DNA from: Fragilariopsis cylindrus CCMP1102
Lineage: Eukaryota > Bacillariophyta > Bacillariophyceae > Bacillariales > Bacillariaceae
Length of the DNA: 64,000 bases
Reading direction: 5' to 3'
NCBI GenBank assembly: GCA_900095095.1
Contig: FMBT01000363.1
Location: 1-64,000, forward strand
In this document: positions 55,901 to 64,000 of the stretch, piece by piece
Numbering within the stretch: the first letter of the stretch is position 1
How the letters are laid out: each line of letters opens with the position of its first letter
Position numbers and translations under genes: made by a program
The notes under the pieces: model-generated
Seen by the model: only the letters and a program-made list of their open reading frames with translations
Told to the model about the DNA's origin: nothing
The model's database searches: none

Positions 55901-56324
55901 TCTTTTCAAATATTTCTGTACCATGATGATCTTGTACAATATGTCCCAGTAATGAACCCATTGTACGGATATCTGCACGTAATTGTGTATCCTTCTTGTC
56001 TTTATCATCATTTTCTGCTTCTGCTTCGGATGGTGTAAATGCTGCTGTAATTGATTCACCAGGTGAAGAAGAATTCTTCATTTCATCGAAAAGACTTTCA
56101 CAACCAGGTTCAGCGAAACTTGACCCAAATGAAGTACTCATTGATCGGATGGCAGTAGTAGTAGTGGTAAGGCCACTACTACGGCTAGTGGCAAAGCTGT
56201 TTCCCGCGAAAACAGTCGTCGTCTTTTTTCTGGCTGCAATCGACGACGACGCCGTCGTCGTCGACGACTTCATAAGCCAACGACGGGCAACGGATCCTCC
56301 CGTGGTGGATGATGAACGGAGCAT
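52937..56324 (-). CDS. ppc: Phosphoenolpyruvate carboxylase
   Basis: Three exons, 56324-54966, 54792-54112 and 53983-52937, with GT-AG introns of 173 and 128 bp, all phase 0, giving 1028 aa. PEPC adds bicarbonate to phosphoenolpyruvate to make oxaloacetate, which feeds the TCA cycle, nitrogen assimilation and possibly C4-type carbon handling. Diagnostic motifs: TAHPTEVNRRTI (about 258, catalytic His), GGDRDGNPNVTPDVTREV (about 380), EVMIGYSDSAKDAGR rebuilt across the second splice, FFHGKGGTVGRGG (about 723) and a C terminus ending GNTG. The first in-frame ATG is 56324. The N terminus MLRSSSTTGGSVARRWLMKS is rich in Arg and Ser and low in acidic residues, so a mitochondrial transit peptide is likely. 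Plant-type Ser phosphorylation sequence was not seen. Confidence 0.95.
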
Positions 56325-57038
56325 GATTTTCAAGGTTTTATCGATTTATTTTCTCAACTGTCGGTTCAATCGAATATAATGAGAGCAAGAACGAGATGAA
56401 AAGAACTTGAAGACACAACCTAACGTACTTGCAGTGTTGCTTCTGTTACGAGATTACGGTACAAGAATGAATAAGATTTTTGAAGCAACCAGCCGAAGTA
56501 AGGAATAAAAAATCAAGAACTTACGTAATGTGAAGATGACAAATGCATGAGTCAAATGCCAGAAGAATGATGGGAAGTGGGATCACAACCAGAAAAAGAG
56601 TCGCTCAACGCACGTAAATACCGTAAGTTAGTTTTTGTGGTGATGTGTCGAAAATCTTGCATTTGCGCGCGCCAGAACAAAAAATCTTTTTCGAAACGTG
56701 GAAGTTTCTATTTGCGGGGAGAAAATATATGATTCTTGGGGGAGATATAAGTATTGTTAGGGGTAGTGAACGACAATGCCACGACTGAATACACAAAAGA
56801 TAACAAGGCAAGAACTGGTAGCTAAGATAGATTTTTCCTCGCTTGGCACGAATGAAGAACGCATAGCGCGCCGCCATGCTTCGAAGCGAAACCTCTTCAT
56901 TTCAACAAGCGAAAAAAAAGCTTTTTTGATGATTGCTTCTTTGGATCTCAACAAACATCAACAACACATAATAACTTCACAAGTTTAGAAGAGAAAAGAA
57001 GAGACAAAACAAGGATAAGAATAAGTTAACCAAAAAAG
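56325..57038. other. Divergent intergenic, no gene seen
   Basis: Between the PEPC gene and the first VWA-like gene. Short ORFs only, with no recognisable product. Presumably contains both promoters. Confidence 0.5.
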
Positions 57039-58457
57039 ATGGGTTTTATGAAGAATGCATTCGAGAAAATACAGGCCGAATTAGATCCATCGGCTACAGA
57101 CGGTTCAACGAAGTCTGCTGATCGTTCTTCTGGCGTACGCAGTAGCAGTAGCAGTAGTATCAGTTCATCCTCAACATCATCATTAAGTATGGCAAGTGTT
57201 ATGCATTACGACTCCAATGCAACACGATGGGAAAAGGCCGTTGTTGGTGTTGATACAATTGTTGCACAGGTATCAAAATTTGATCCTGATGGTGTTGATA
57301 TCGTTATGGTTGGAGGTGTCACTATTGCTGGCGTTATCAACGAAGAAGAAGAAGAAGATGATGATGATTCAACTCAAGAACTAGTAGCCTCAGACAACGC
57401 TGACGCTGTTGAATGGCATCGTGGTATCAAAAATACAGAAGGATTAGAAGAATTAGTAACATATAAAGAACCAAAAGGAATATGTCCATTAGGTCAAGCC
57501 ATGGATGAAGTATGTACAGAAGCATTATCAAGAGATTTAAAATCACGACCTTGCTCAATTTTAGTATTAACAGCTGGGAAACCAGATGATCCAGAGCTTT
57601 TAGAACAAACATTGGAAAATACTGCCCAACAAATTGCTAATTCAGGTGGTATAGCATTATCACCATTATCAATAACATTTATACAAATTGGTAATGATCC
57701 AGATGCATCACAATATTTACGTCATTTGGGTAGGAAAAAGTATATTCCATCATCAACATATTCAATGAATGACGCTGAAGACAGTATTAGTACTGATGAA
57801 GATAATGGTCGTACAATTGATTTAGTTGACACAATGTCATATATAGAAATAAAAGAAACTATGGATGAAATGGGTAAGGCTGCTAAAGAAGCAAAAAAAA
57901 ATGGTAGTAATGGTAGTAATGGACGGAATGGTGCGGTTGCTGGTGCATTAGCTGGTGCAGCTTTAGGCATTGGTGGTATGTATTTAGTTGGCAAGCAAAA
58001 AGAAAAGAAACGATACACATCAGGATCATGGGATGGTAAATGGAAATGTTATTACGATGATGAAGAAATTGCTACGTTAATTGTCAAAGATGACAAAGAT
58101 GGTGAAATAAAAATTGACGGATTAATTGATACAATGCATGGAACATACTCACATGGATCAGACTCCGATAAAGATGATTTTTTTATTCAATTTATTGATC
58201 CAACAGGTGAAGTTGTTACTGGTGAATTTGATGAAAAGTTATTTATACTTACTTGGAGTGATGGTACACGATGGGAAGCACTTAATAAAACAAGTGTTGT
58301 GAAATATTTAGGTGCAGCCACAGCTGGTGCTGCTATATTAGGTGGTACTGGATATATGGTTGATAAAAAATTCTTCAATAAGATCCAATCAAAAGATCAA
58401 TGTGATTATATTATTATTATTGACCGATCAGCTAATATGACACATCGAGATAAATAA
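57039..58457 (+). CDS. VWA-like protein with C-terminal DxS strand (paralogue 1)
   Basis: Single exon, 472 aa, starting MGFMKNAFEKIQAEL. After a Ser-rich linker, residues about 65-275 match a von Willebrand A domain from its first helix on: RWEKAVVGVDTIV, FDPDGVDIVMVGG, a strand ILVLTAGKPDD, ITFIQIGNDPDASQYLRHLG and TIDLVDTM. The first strand with the metal-binding DxSxS is missing at the N terminus but a matching segment, CDYIIIIDRSANM, lies at the very C terminus (about 455-467). Between them are a Gly-zipper membrane-like segment (GAVAGALAGAALGIGGMYL, about 303-321), a small beta domain (WDGKWKCYYDDEEIATLIV through WSDGTRWE) and a second Gly/Ala segment. The MIDAS residues are imperfect: the last Ser is Asn, and the Asp of the usual TDG is Ala. 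Function unknown. Confidence 0.8.
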   Translation: MGFMKNAFEKIQAELDPSATDGSTKSADRSSGVRSSSSSSISSSSTSSLSMASVMHYDSNATRWEKAVVGVDTIVAQVSKFDPDGVDIVMVGGVTIAGVINEEEEEDDDDSTQELVASDNADAVEWHRGIKNTEGLEELVTYKEPKGICPLGQAMDEVCTEALSRDLKSRPCSILVLTAGKPDDPELLEQTLENTAQQIANSGGIALSPLSITFIQIGNDPDASQYLRHLGRKKYIPSSTYSMNDAEDSISTDEDNGRTIDLVDTMSYIEIKETMDEMGKAAKEAKKNGSNGSNGRNGAVAGALAGAALGIGGMYLVGKQKEKKRYTSGSWDGKWKCYYDDEEIATLIVKDDKDGEIKIDGLIDTMHGTYSHGSDSDKDDFFIQFIDPTGEVVTGEFDEKLFILTWSDGTRWEALNKTSVVKYLGAATAGAAILGGTGYMVDKKFFNKIQSKDQCDYIIIIDRSANMTHRDK

Positions 58458-59159
58458 AATAAGTAATATGAATAATAAGCAAGACGAATGAAGAAGAAGA
58501 CGAGAGAGAAAGACAGAGACGCTGTATATATGTATATATATAGAATAAAACGTGAACGATTCATAAATTTTGGACTATTAAGACACGATGAACGAAGTTT
58601 TAAATAGTTCTAAACATATATTTATATTTAACTGTAGGAATGAATGCAACTTCATTATATCGTAGTAAAAATAGTAAAGTAAAAAAAGTATACCTTCTAA
58701 CTTATATTTTACAAAGAAAATCAGGAATAGTAAAGCAACCCATTATTTATTATCATACCAGTATTCGAATTGTGTAATCTCAGAATTGGGTGTAGTGATG
58801 TACACTTGCATGCCACCGCTACTACAGTGTAGAAGCGCGGCAAAGGATCGTTGCTTTCTTGTATGAATTATGTGGTATCGTCCTCCTCGTCGGTACTCAG
58901 TACGATCGAACGACAACGATGAGGCAACACGATAAGCTACAAGAAAGACAAAAATATTTTCCTGATTCTCTACATTCTACTTTATGTTGAATACCCTTTA
59001 GGGTGGATTGCGTAAAATAGTATGTATGTATGTTGATTTTTCTGATTTTTAAAGAATTATTACCATGGAACGAAGAACGAAGAACGACAACGGAGTGTTC
59101 CTACATCGTGAATTAATTAGGTATGTATTGTATATATTATTTCATTTTTATTTTCATAT
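58458..59159. other. Convergent intergenic between the VWA paralogues
   Basis: 3' flank of both paralogues. Nothing recognised apart from an AT-rich TATATG tract near 58525. Confidence 0.5.
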
Positions 59160-60103
59160 TTAAGGATCAACAACAGCCATCTTCGCTGATCGGTCCATTA
59201 AGATAATGTAATCGCATTGATCACCCTTTGATGCCTTATTGAAAAATTTCTTATTCAATAGATATCCGGTTGCGCCAGCTGCAGCAGCACCGCCAGCAGC
59301 AGCGGCAGCATATCCAGCCCAATGTCCACCATCCGGTGGCATTTCATCCCAACGTGTACCATCACTCCACGTGATGGCATGTTCATCTTCGACAGTACCT
59401 TCAATATTCCAATCACCACTAGGGTCTTTAAATTCAATTGTATATTCTTGGTCTTCATCTTCTTCATCTAAGACACTGTACGTTCCAGTTGTTGGTTCAC
59501 CAGAAGGAAAACCTTCAATGACAAGTCCACCTTCCTTGTCATCTTTTACCTTCAGAATCGAAATTTCTTCACCTTCATAGGTAACCTTCCATTTACCACC
59601 CCATCCTGCTGTGCGTTTTTTAGCTTGGTTCTTGTTGTACAGGTACATGCCACCAACACCTAATGCAGCACCTGCAAAGGCACCAATAAGTGCACCATTC
59701 TTACCAGATGTTTTAGTACCCTTAATTTCAGACATGGCAGCTTTAATTTCAACATCCTTAATGGTATCAACTAAATCAAACATTTCACCATTTGCAGCAC
59801 ATTCTGCTTGGATATGTCCATCTAAATGTTTTAAATATTCGTCTGCCTTTGGGTCATTACCGATTTGAATAAATGTTACTGACAATGGCATTGTTTCGCA
59901 TGTATCAGCAAGGCGTGTAACAGCCTTAAGTAACGTCGCATCAAGTTCATCAGCATCATCAGGACGACCCGCTGTCAGTACAAGGATAGCAACAGGTCGG
60001 TTTGTTAAATCCTTATTGAATGCATCCTGAATAGCTTCATCCATTGCTGCTCCCATACGACATGGCTGTTGTTTTTGTTTGTTTTACGGTGTGTGTGTGT
60101 GTT

Positions 60104-60139
<36 letters not shown>

Positions 60140-60602
60140 ATAGAGCGAGAGAAAGAATATAGCGGAGAAAGTAGAAGAACATGTGTGAGAGAAATTTGCA
60201 ACAATTTTGAAAATGGGAAAAAAGTCGTCGGCGTCGGGTCGTTAATGGGGGGAGAATAAAACAAAAACTTAAAAATACAATACAATACGATACAAAATAA
60301 TGACTACTTACACCACTTGGTCGTTTATCATTGACCATTGCTTCAATATGTTTAGTTTTTTTGATGTTACGATACCAATCAGCATCGTCATCACCACCAA
60401 AACATACAATATCAACCCCATCAGGATCGACTTTTACAACTTGGACAACAATTTTATCCATAGAAACAACCGCCTTCTCCCATCGTGTTGGCGGTGGTCC
60501 TGATGCACGTCGTGTTGCTTTTCCTGAACTTTGACTGGTTGATACGGAATTACCACCAACCTCTTCTTGTAAATTTGCGAACATGTTCTTCATGAAACCC
60601 AT
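59160..60602 (-). CDS. VWA-like protein with C-terminal DxS strand (paralogue 2)
   Basis: Two exons, 60602-60312 and 60065-59160, with a 246-bp intron (GTAAGT...ACAG). The join DKRPSG|PCRMGAAMDEA is in frame and aligns with EPKGICPLGQAMDEV of the neighbour. The product is 398 aa. It shares the whole plan of paralogue 1: MGFMKNMFANLQEEV, RWEKAVVSMDKIVVQV, DPDGVDIVCFGGDD, ILVLTAGRPDD, TFIQIGNDPKADEYLKHLD, FDLVDTIKD, a Gly-rich segment (GALIGAFAGAALGVGGMYLY), a beta domain beginning GWGGKWKVTYEGEE, and the terminal CDYIILMDRSAKM. It lacks the Ser-rich linker and acidic inserts of paralogue 1 and uses more G/C codons, so it may be the better-expressed or ancestral form. The intron contains a long (GT)n tract. 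Function unknown. Confidence 0.82.
60089..60137. repeat. (GT)n microsatellite inside an intron
   Basis: GT dinucleotides with one TGTTGG interruption lie in the intron of VWA paralogue 2. The acceptor of that intron is about 23 bp away. Confidence 0.95.
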
Positions 60603-63489
60603 CTTGATTGTGTTTTTTTTTTTGTTTATTGGATTTACTTTTCTTTTCTTTGTTTGTATTTCTTGCTTTATGACTTTTTGACTTTTTAATGTCGAACTTT
60701 TGAATTTTATGGAACAAAAGACTGGGTCTGTTGGATCTTTTCAAATTATTTCAATGCATTATTGGGCGTATTCTCTTGTGAGATAGAATCTTTTCATAGC
60801 GCGTTGCTAGGAAGGCGAAGATGTCATTAAGTCGTGGACAAGTTAGTCTTGTTCTTGAGAGCCTGCATAGCTAGGTTCACGTTGTATAGTATTTCTGGGT
60901 CGTGTGGGTCAAGCCACCATGCAGTTTTGCGCTACCTATCCGTACTGTAGTACAGTAGTAATTGATAAATAATAGAAGAGGTCTAATACAAGTCACGATT
61001 TTTGTCTAGATACTGTACTATTATTGTAACTGTGTTGCACCTTTAGTACTGCACATGGACTACTAGTAACTCAGAATTCACTGAACTCCCTTGAATTACT
61101 CACTCACTCACTGCAACACAAATGAAACATTATTCCAGATATTATTCTTTGTATTACTGGTAGTTGAATGGGATCATATAGCAACAGTCAACAGAGTGTT
61201 GTACAGATAGATTATTCACCTGACTGGATGACACACGCAAAGAAGCTTGTTGTTAATTGGAGATGCATACATTACATGTCATTGAAAAGTGGTGCAAAAA
61301 TATTTGGTATTATTATCATATCACTGACATAGATCACTTTCCTGGTTCATGCTGGTTTTATCTGAATATTCATCCTGTTGACCAAATAGCAGTATAAAAT
61401 AAACAAACACAATAAATCTGCTGATGTGTATGATTTTTATGCAATGAGCTGTGCAGCACTACCTAGAAACTTCTGCATACCATGTAACCACTGTTTGATC
61501 CGCACTTCCTGGAAACTTCTGCATACCATGTAACCACCGTTTGATCCGCTCACATGTATGTGGAGTAATTCAACCATGGGAGTGATTCAAATGTTGCATT
61601 GAGGTGTGCCATGAGTTTAGCAGTTGTTGGTTGGTTGTATGCACTGTTTGCTGCATGCTGTATGTATTAGTGGGCTTTTGTGCTAATAGTTGTGTAACTT
61701 TTTTGTGGTGTTTGAATGATTGGTGTCATCCATAGTCTGGATGCCTTGTCTCTTTTTCCTTTTAGTATAATTTTATCGTTTGTTGAATTGATTTTGCAAT
61801 CATCATCTGCTAATAGTGGTCCAGAGTATATTGGTTGTTCTATTCCATTAATCCACTGTTTTGCTTTCACATATTGCTACTGATTCCATTGATTGGTTCT
61901 AGAACATACTACCTCAATTATATTGTGTGGCTATTTGTTGTATTGTCTTTGTTTGGGAGGAAGTGTCCAGTTGCCGCCAAATCAGCTACCTACTGTACCA
62001 TGGTTGTTGAGTTTTCTAGTATTTGTTTCTAGTGCTGTTTTAAAAGTATAAAGGCGTTTATCGCTCAAGGAATGACATTGTGAGTTTTTCTTAATATAGT
62101 TTCTTTTTTACTATTATTTACTGGTACTATTTCAATCATGTTGTCATGCCTCCAACCTTTCCATGGTCTGAGATGTAAGTTGCAAGTGGATCCATGCATT
62201 GTGTTGGTTGCTACTATTGCTTCCTCTTTGTGGTTTACTATGTCTACTATGCAGGCATGTAGGAGCTATGTCATACCAGTATGTTTAACAGCTTAATATC
62301 ATAGCCACGTGTGCAACAGTAATTGTCGACTATTTCTCAGGTAGTTTTTGCGTCCTACTTTTTTGTACTGCTAGTTGATTCATTTTGTCAGTTAGTGCTT
62401 TGAATGTTGCCACAGTTATGTTCTGTAGAGGTTGTTGTTGACCAGTGTTGTGGCTATTGGCTTGTTCTATCTGTTTCCATCAACCAAAGAGTATTATGAA
62501 ACAAAATAACTAATACTGAGGCTGCAGGAGAATGATTCTGTACACTTCCTGTAAACTTCTACATGCCATGTAAAGGTTGTCCAATAATAAAGTTGTATAT
62601 ATCACAGGTACATCTACTCCTGGCACATGTACTGGTTTCTGTCTATTCCTATTAATCAGATAATATGAAACATCAGCAGAAGAACTGTTTGTTGTGTGAC
62701 CAAATATACTGTTGTAAATTTTTCCTCTAAACTTCTGCATGTCACTGATTAATGGTCCACTCCTGGCATGCTGCTGGTTTTACCTATTACTTTCAACCAG
62801 GCAATAATAGTATTTAGTAAGAATAAAAGAAGTGTTAGTTTTTCCTGAAAACTTCTGCATGTAAAGTAAAGTTTGTCACACAGCAATATTGTTGGATCAC
62901 TATATACTAGTGGAATAGATTCCTGGCAAATAATGATACGTATTCACATTCAGAAGGTTCTGATTCTTTCTCCTGTCAGCTAAACTATATGTAGAAGAAC
63001 AACTAGAACTGCTGATGTGTGGGAATTTCTGGAGGCAAATGACGGCTATATTGGTGTATCTCACCACTGTTTCATCCACTCCTGTTCATTATTTCTGTCA
63101 ACCAAACCGTGTGAGAATCTGTTCTACACTTAATGTGTAAAATACATGTGTAGTAGAAATTTCATATATAGAGTTGCGAGTGAGTCAGTTGCTAGTAGAC
63201 TCATGCATGGTGCATGCAAGTATTGTTGTACATATATGGTGCATGCTATATTTTAGGGCTACTACTAGTAAGGTTATATCCCTAATAGCAGTTTAAATCA
63301 TGGAAAGCATTGTGCATACCCAGAGATTATTTTTGCTATTATTAATGCATTTGAAGGGACACCAATCAAAGTCAATGGTATGTACAAATCATTTCTGTGC
63401 ATATTTTGGTGAGGTTCAGTATTCAAATAACTAAGGTAAGGATGGAAGACTGCTACTTTTAAATTGGTCAAATCATCGTTACACCAACC
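60603..63489. other. Gene-free region of decayed dispersed repeats
   Basis: No open gene. From about 61.3 kb to 63.1 kb a diverged phrase of the form CCTGNAAACTTCTGCAT-CCATGTAA recurs at about 61464, 61509, 62547, 62723 and 62843, usually with CTCCTGGC-type and CAACCAAA-type phrases at similar distances. A minus-strand fragment at 61667-61870 (including ILKGKRDKASRLWMTPI) resembles the polyprotein segment before the integrase of diatom retroelements. The whole is probably an old retroelement graveyard. Confidence 0.5.
61440..63120. repeat. Degenerate repeat family with AAACTTCTGCAT core
   Basis: Five or more diverged copies of AAACTTCT(G/A)CATRCCATG in irregular spacing (45, about 1040, 175 and 120 bp apart). 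The first two copies form a 45-bp tandem pair sharing CCATGTAACCACYGTTTGAT. Confidence 0.7.
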
Positions 63490-63598
63490 AACTTTATTAC
63501 ATTATCATCTTTTAACAGTGAAAAAAATATGTTCTCATGACCTGTAAATATGTCTAGCTACCTTAGTTCACTAGACTGAAGACTTCTATGCTATTAAC
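63490..63598 (-). repeat. Copia LTR fragment
   Basis: Shares about 110 bp, with small indels, with 6946-7056 inside the LTR of the second Copia copy: ACTTCTATGCTATTAAC, TAGTTCACTAGACTGAAGAC and GTTCTCAT(G/A)ACCTGTAAAT in the same order and orientation. Both LTR ends are missing, so it is a truncated relic. Confidence 0.85.
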
Positions 63599-64000
63599 AG
63601 CTTTCAAGCTATGGACCCATACATGGGTCAACTTTTGGGGGTCCTTTTTAAGGGGTATTTCTCCCTCAAAAATGGGACTTAGCGCTCCATGTTGAGACAC
63701 AGTACCTCTCTGTTCAAGGGCACATTCTGCATCCTTTCTTATCAAGATAAAATACCCTCCAATCGTTAGCCCGGAAAAATTAATTAGGGGCTACAGTAGA
63801 ACCTATTTTGACTGTTCCGGGATCAAAAAATAATATTTAGTTTATAAATCCAAAATAATTTAACATATTCGAATCAACACTACCACTGTGTACCCTTGTT
63901 TGTCAAACAAGGGGAAAAAAATTTCCCTTGTTTCAAACAAGGAAACAAGTAGTTCCCTTGTTTTTGCGCGAAATATATCGCAATTAGGAGAATTATTAAG
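63599..64000. other. Right-edge sequence with a pogo-like terminus and short hairpins
   Basis: TACAGTAGAACCTATTTTGA starts at 63792 and resembles the TA + CAGTAGAACC ends of pogo/Tigger/Fot-type elements. Further right, CCCTTGTTT and AAACAAGGG form two hairpins (63893-63913 and 63926-63942). The element body, if any, lies beyond the window. Confidence 0.3.

Noticed and set aside
60037-60285. His/Thr-rich minus-strand ORF over the (GT)n tract
   Set aside because: Intronic; produced by reading the CACACA repeat.
61667-61870. 67-codon minus-strand ORF as a gene
   Set aside because: Short and isolated; resembles a retroelement polyprotein fragment (GKRDKASRLWM) and is better treated as a relic.

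Overview
The window is nuclear DNA of a diatom, most likely a polar or cold-water raphid pennate close to Fragilariopsis. The evidence is: spliceosomal GT-AG introns of about 90-250 bp; AT-rich coding sequence with long simple-repeat tracts inside genes; CoDi-like Copia retroelements; a DUF3494 ice-binding domain; a member of the large diatom ankyrin-like family; and a tyrosine-recombinase ORF type common in diatoms. No rRNA, tRNA, CRISPR or bacterial-style operon was recognised. The species is an inference.

Layout. 1-9.6 kb: two decayed Copia elements on the minus strand. The first has a long intact Gag ORF followed by broken Gag and Pol and runs off the left edge. The second has lost its integrase and keeps a 3' LTR at 6940-7202. 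10-12.1 kb (-): a spliced secreted type I membrane protein. 13.2-14.1 kb (+): a low-complexity protein. 15.8-17.2 kb (+): a bilin-reductase-like (HY2 family) protein. 18.2-19.2 kb (+): MTP18 mitochondrial fission protein, convergent with a fatty-acid-amide-hydrolase-type amidase (19.4-22.1 kb, -). 22.1-25.1 kb: gene-poor and rich in satellites. 25.2-27.5 kb (+): DUF285 repeats fused to a DUF3494 ice-binding domain. 29.4-35.4 kb (-): a six-exon SNF2 helicase. 36.0-40.4 kb: a complete Harbinger/IS5-like DNA transposon with long TIRs and two genes. 41.0-44.1 kb (+): a Crypton-like tyrosine recombinase bracketed by an 11-bp motif. 45.1-45.9 kb (+): DJ-1/PfpI protein. 46.2-49.9 kb (-): a three-part fusion (serine hydrolase, RWD, OBG-type GTPase). 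51.1-52.6 kb (+): diatom ankyrin-like family protein. 52.9-56.3 kb (-): phosphoenolpyruvate carboxylase. 57.0-60.6 kb: a convergent pair of VWA-like paralogues whose DxS strand lies at the C terminus, suggesting a circular permutation. 60.8-64 kb: gene-free decayed repeats, an LTR fragment and a possible pogo-type terminus at the right edge.

The host genes are unrelated housekeeping or environmental-response genes with no operon logic: carbon metabolism (PEPC), mitochondria (MTP18), lipid amides (amidase), chromatin (SNF2) and ice or cold response (DUF3494). The gene groups that do belong together are the two ORFs of the Harbinger element, the recombinase with its flanking motifs, and the VWA paralogue pair. 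Exon models were built by hand. Every spliced model joins in frame and restores recognisable family motifs across the junctions, but none is supported by transcripts.
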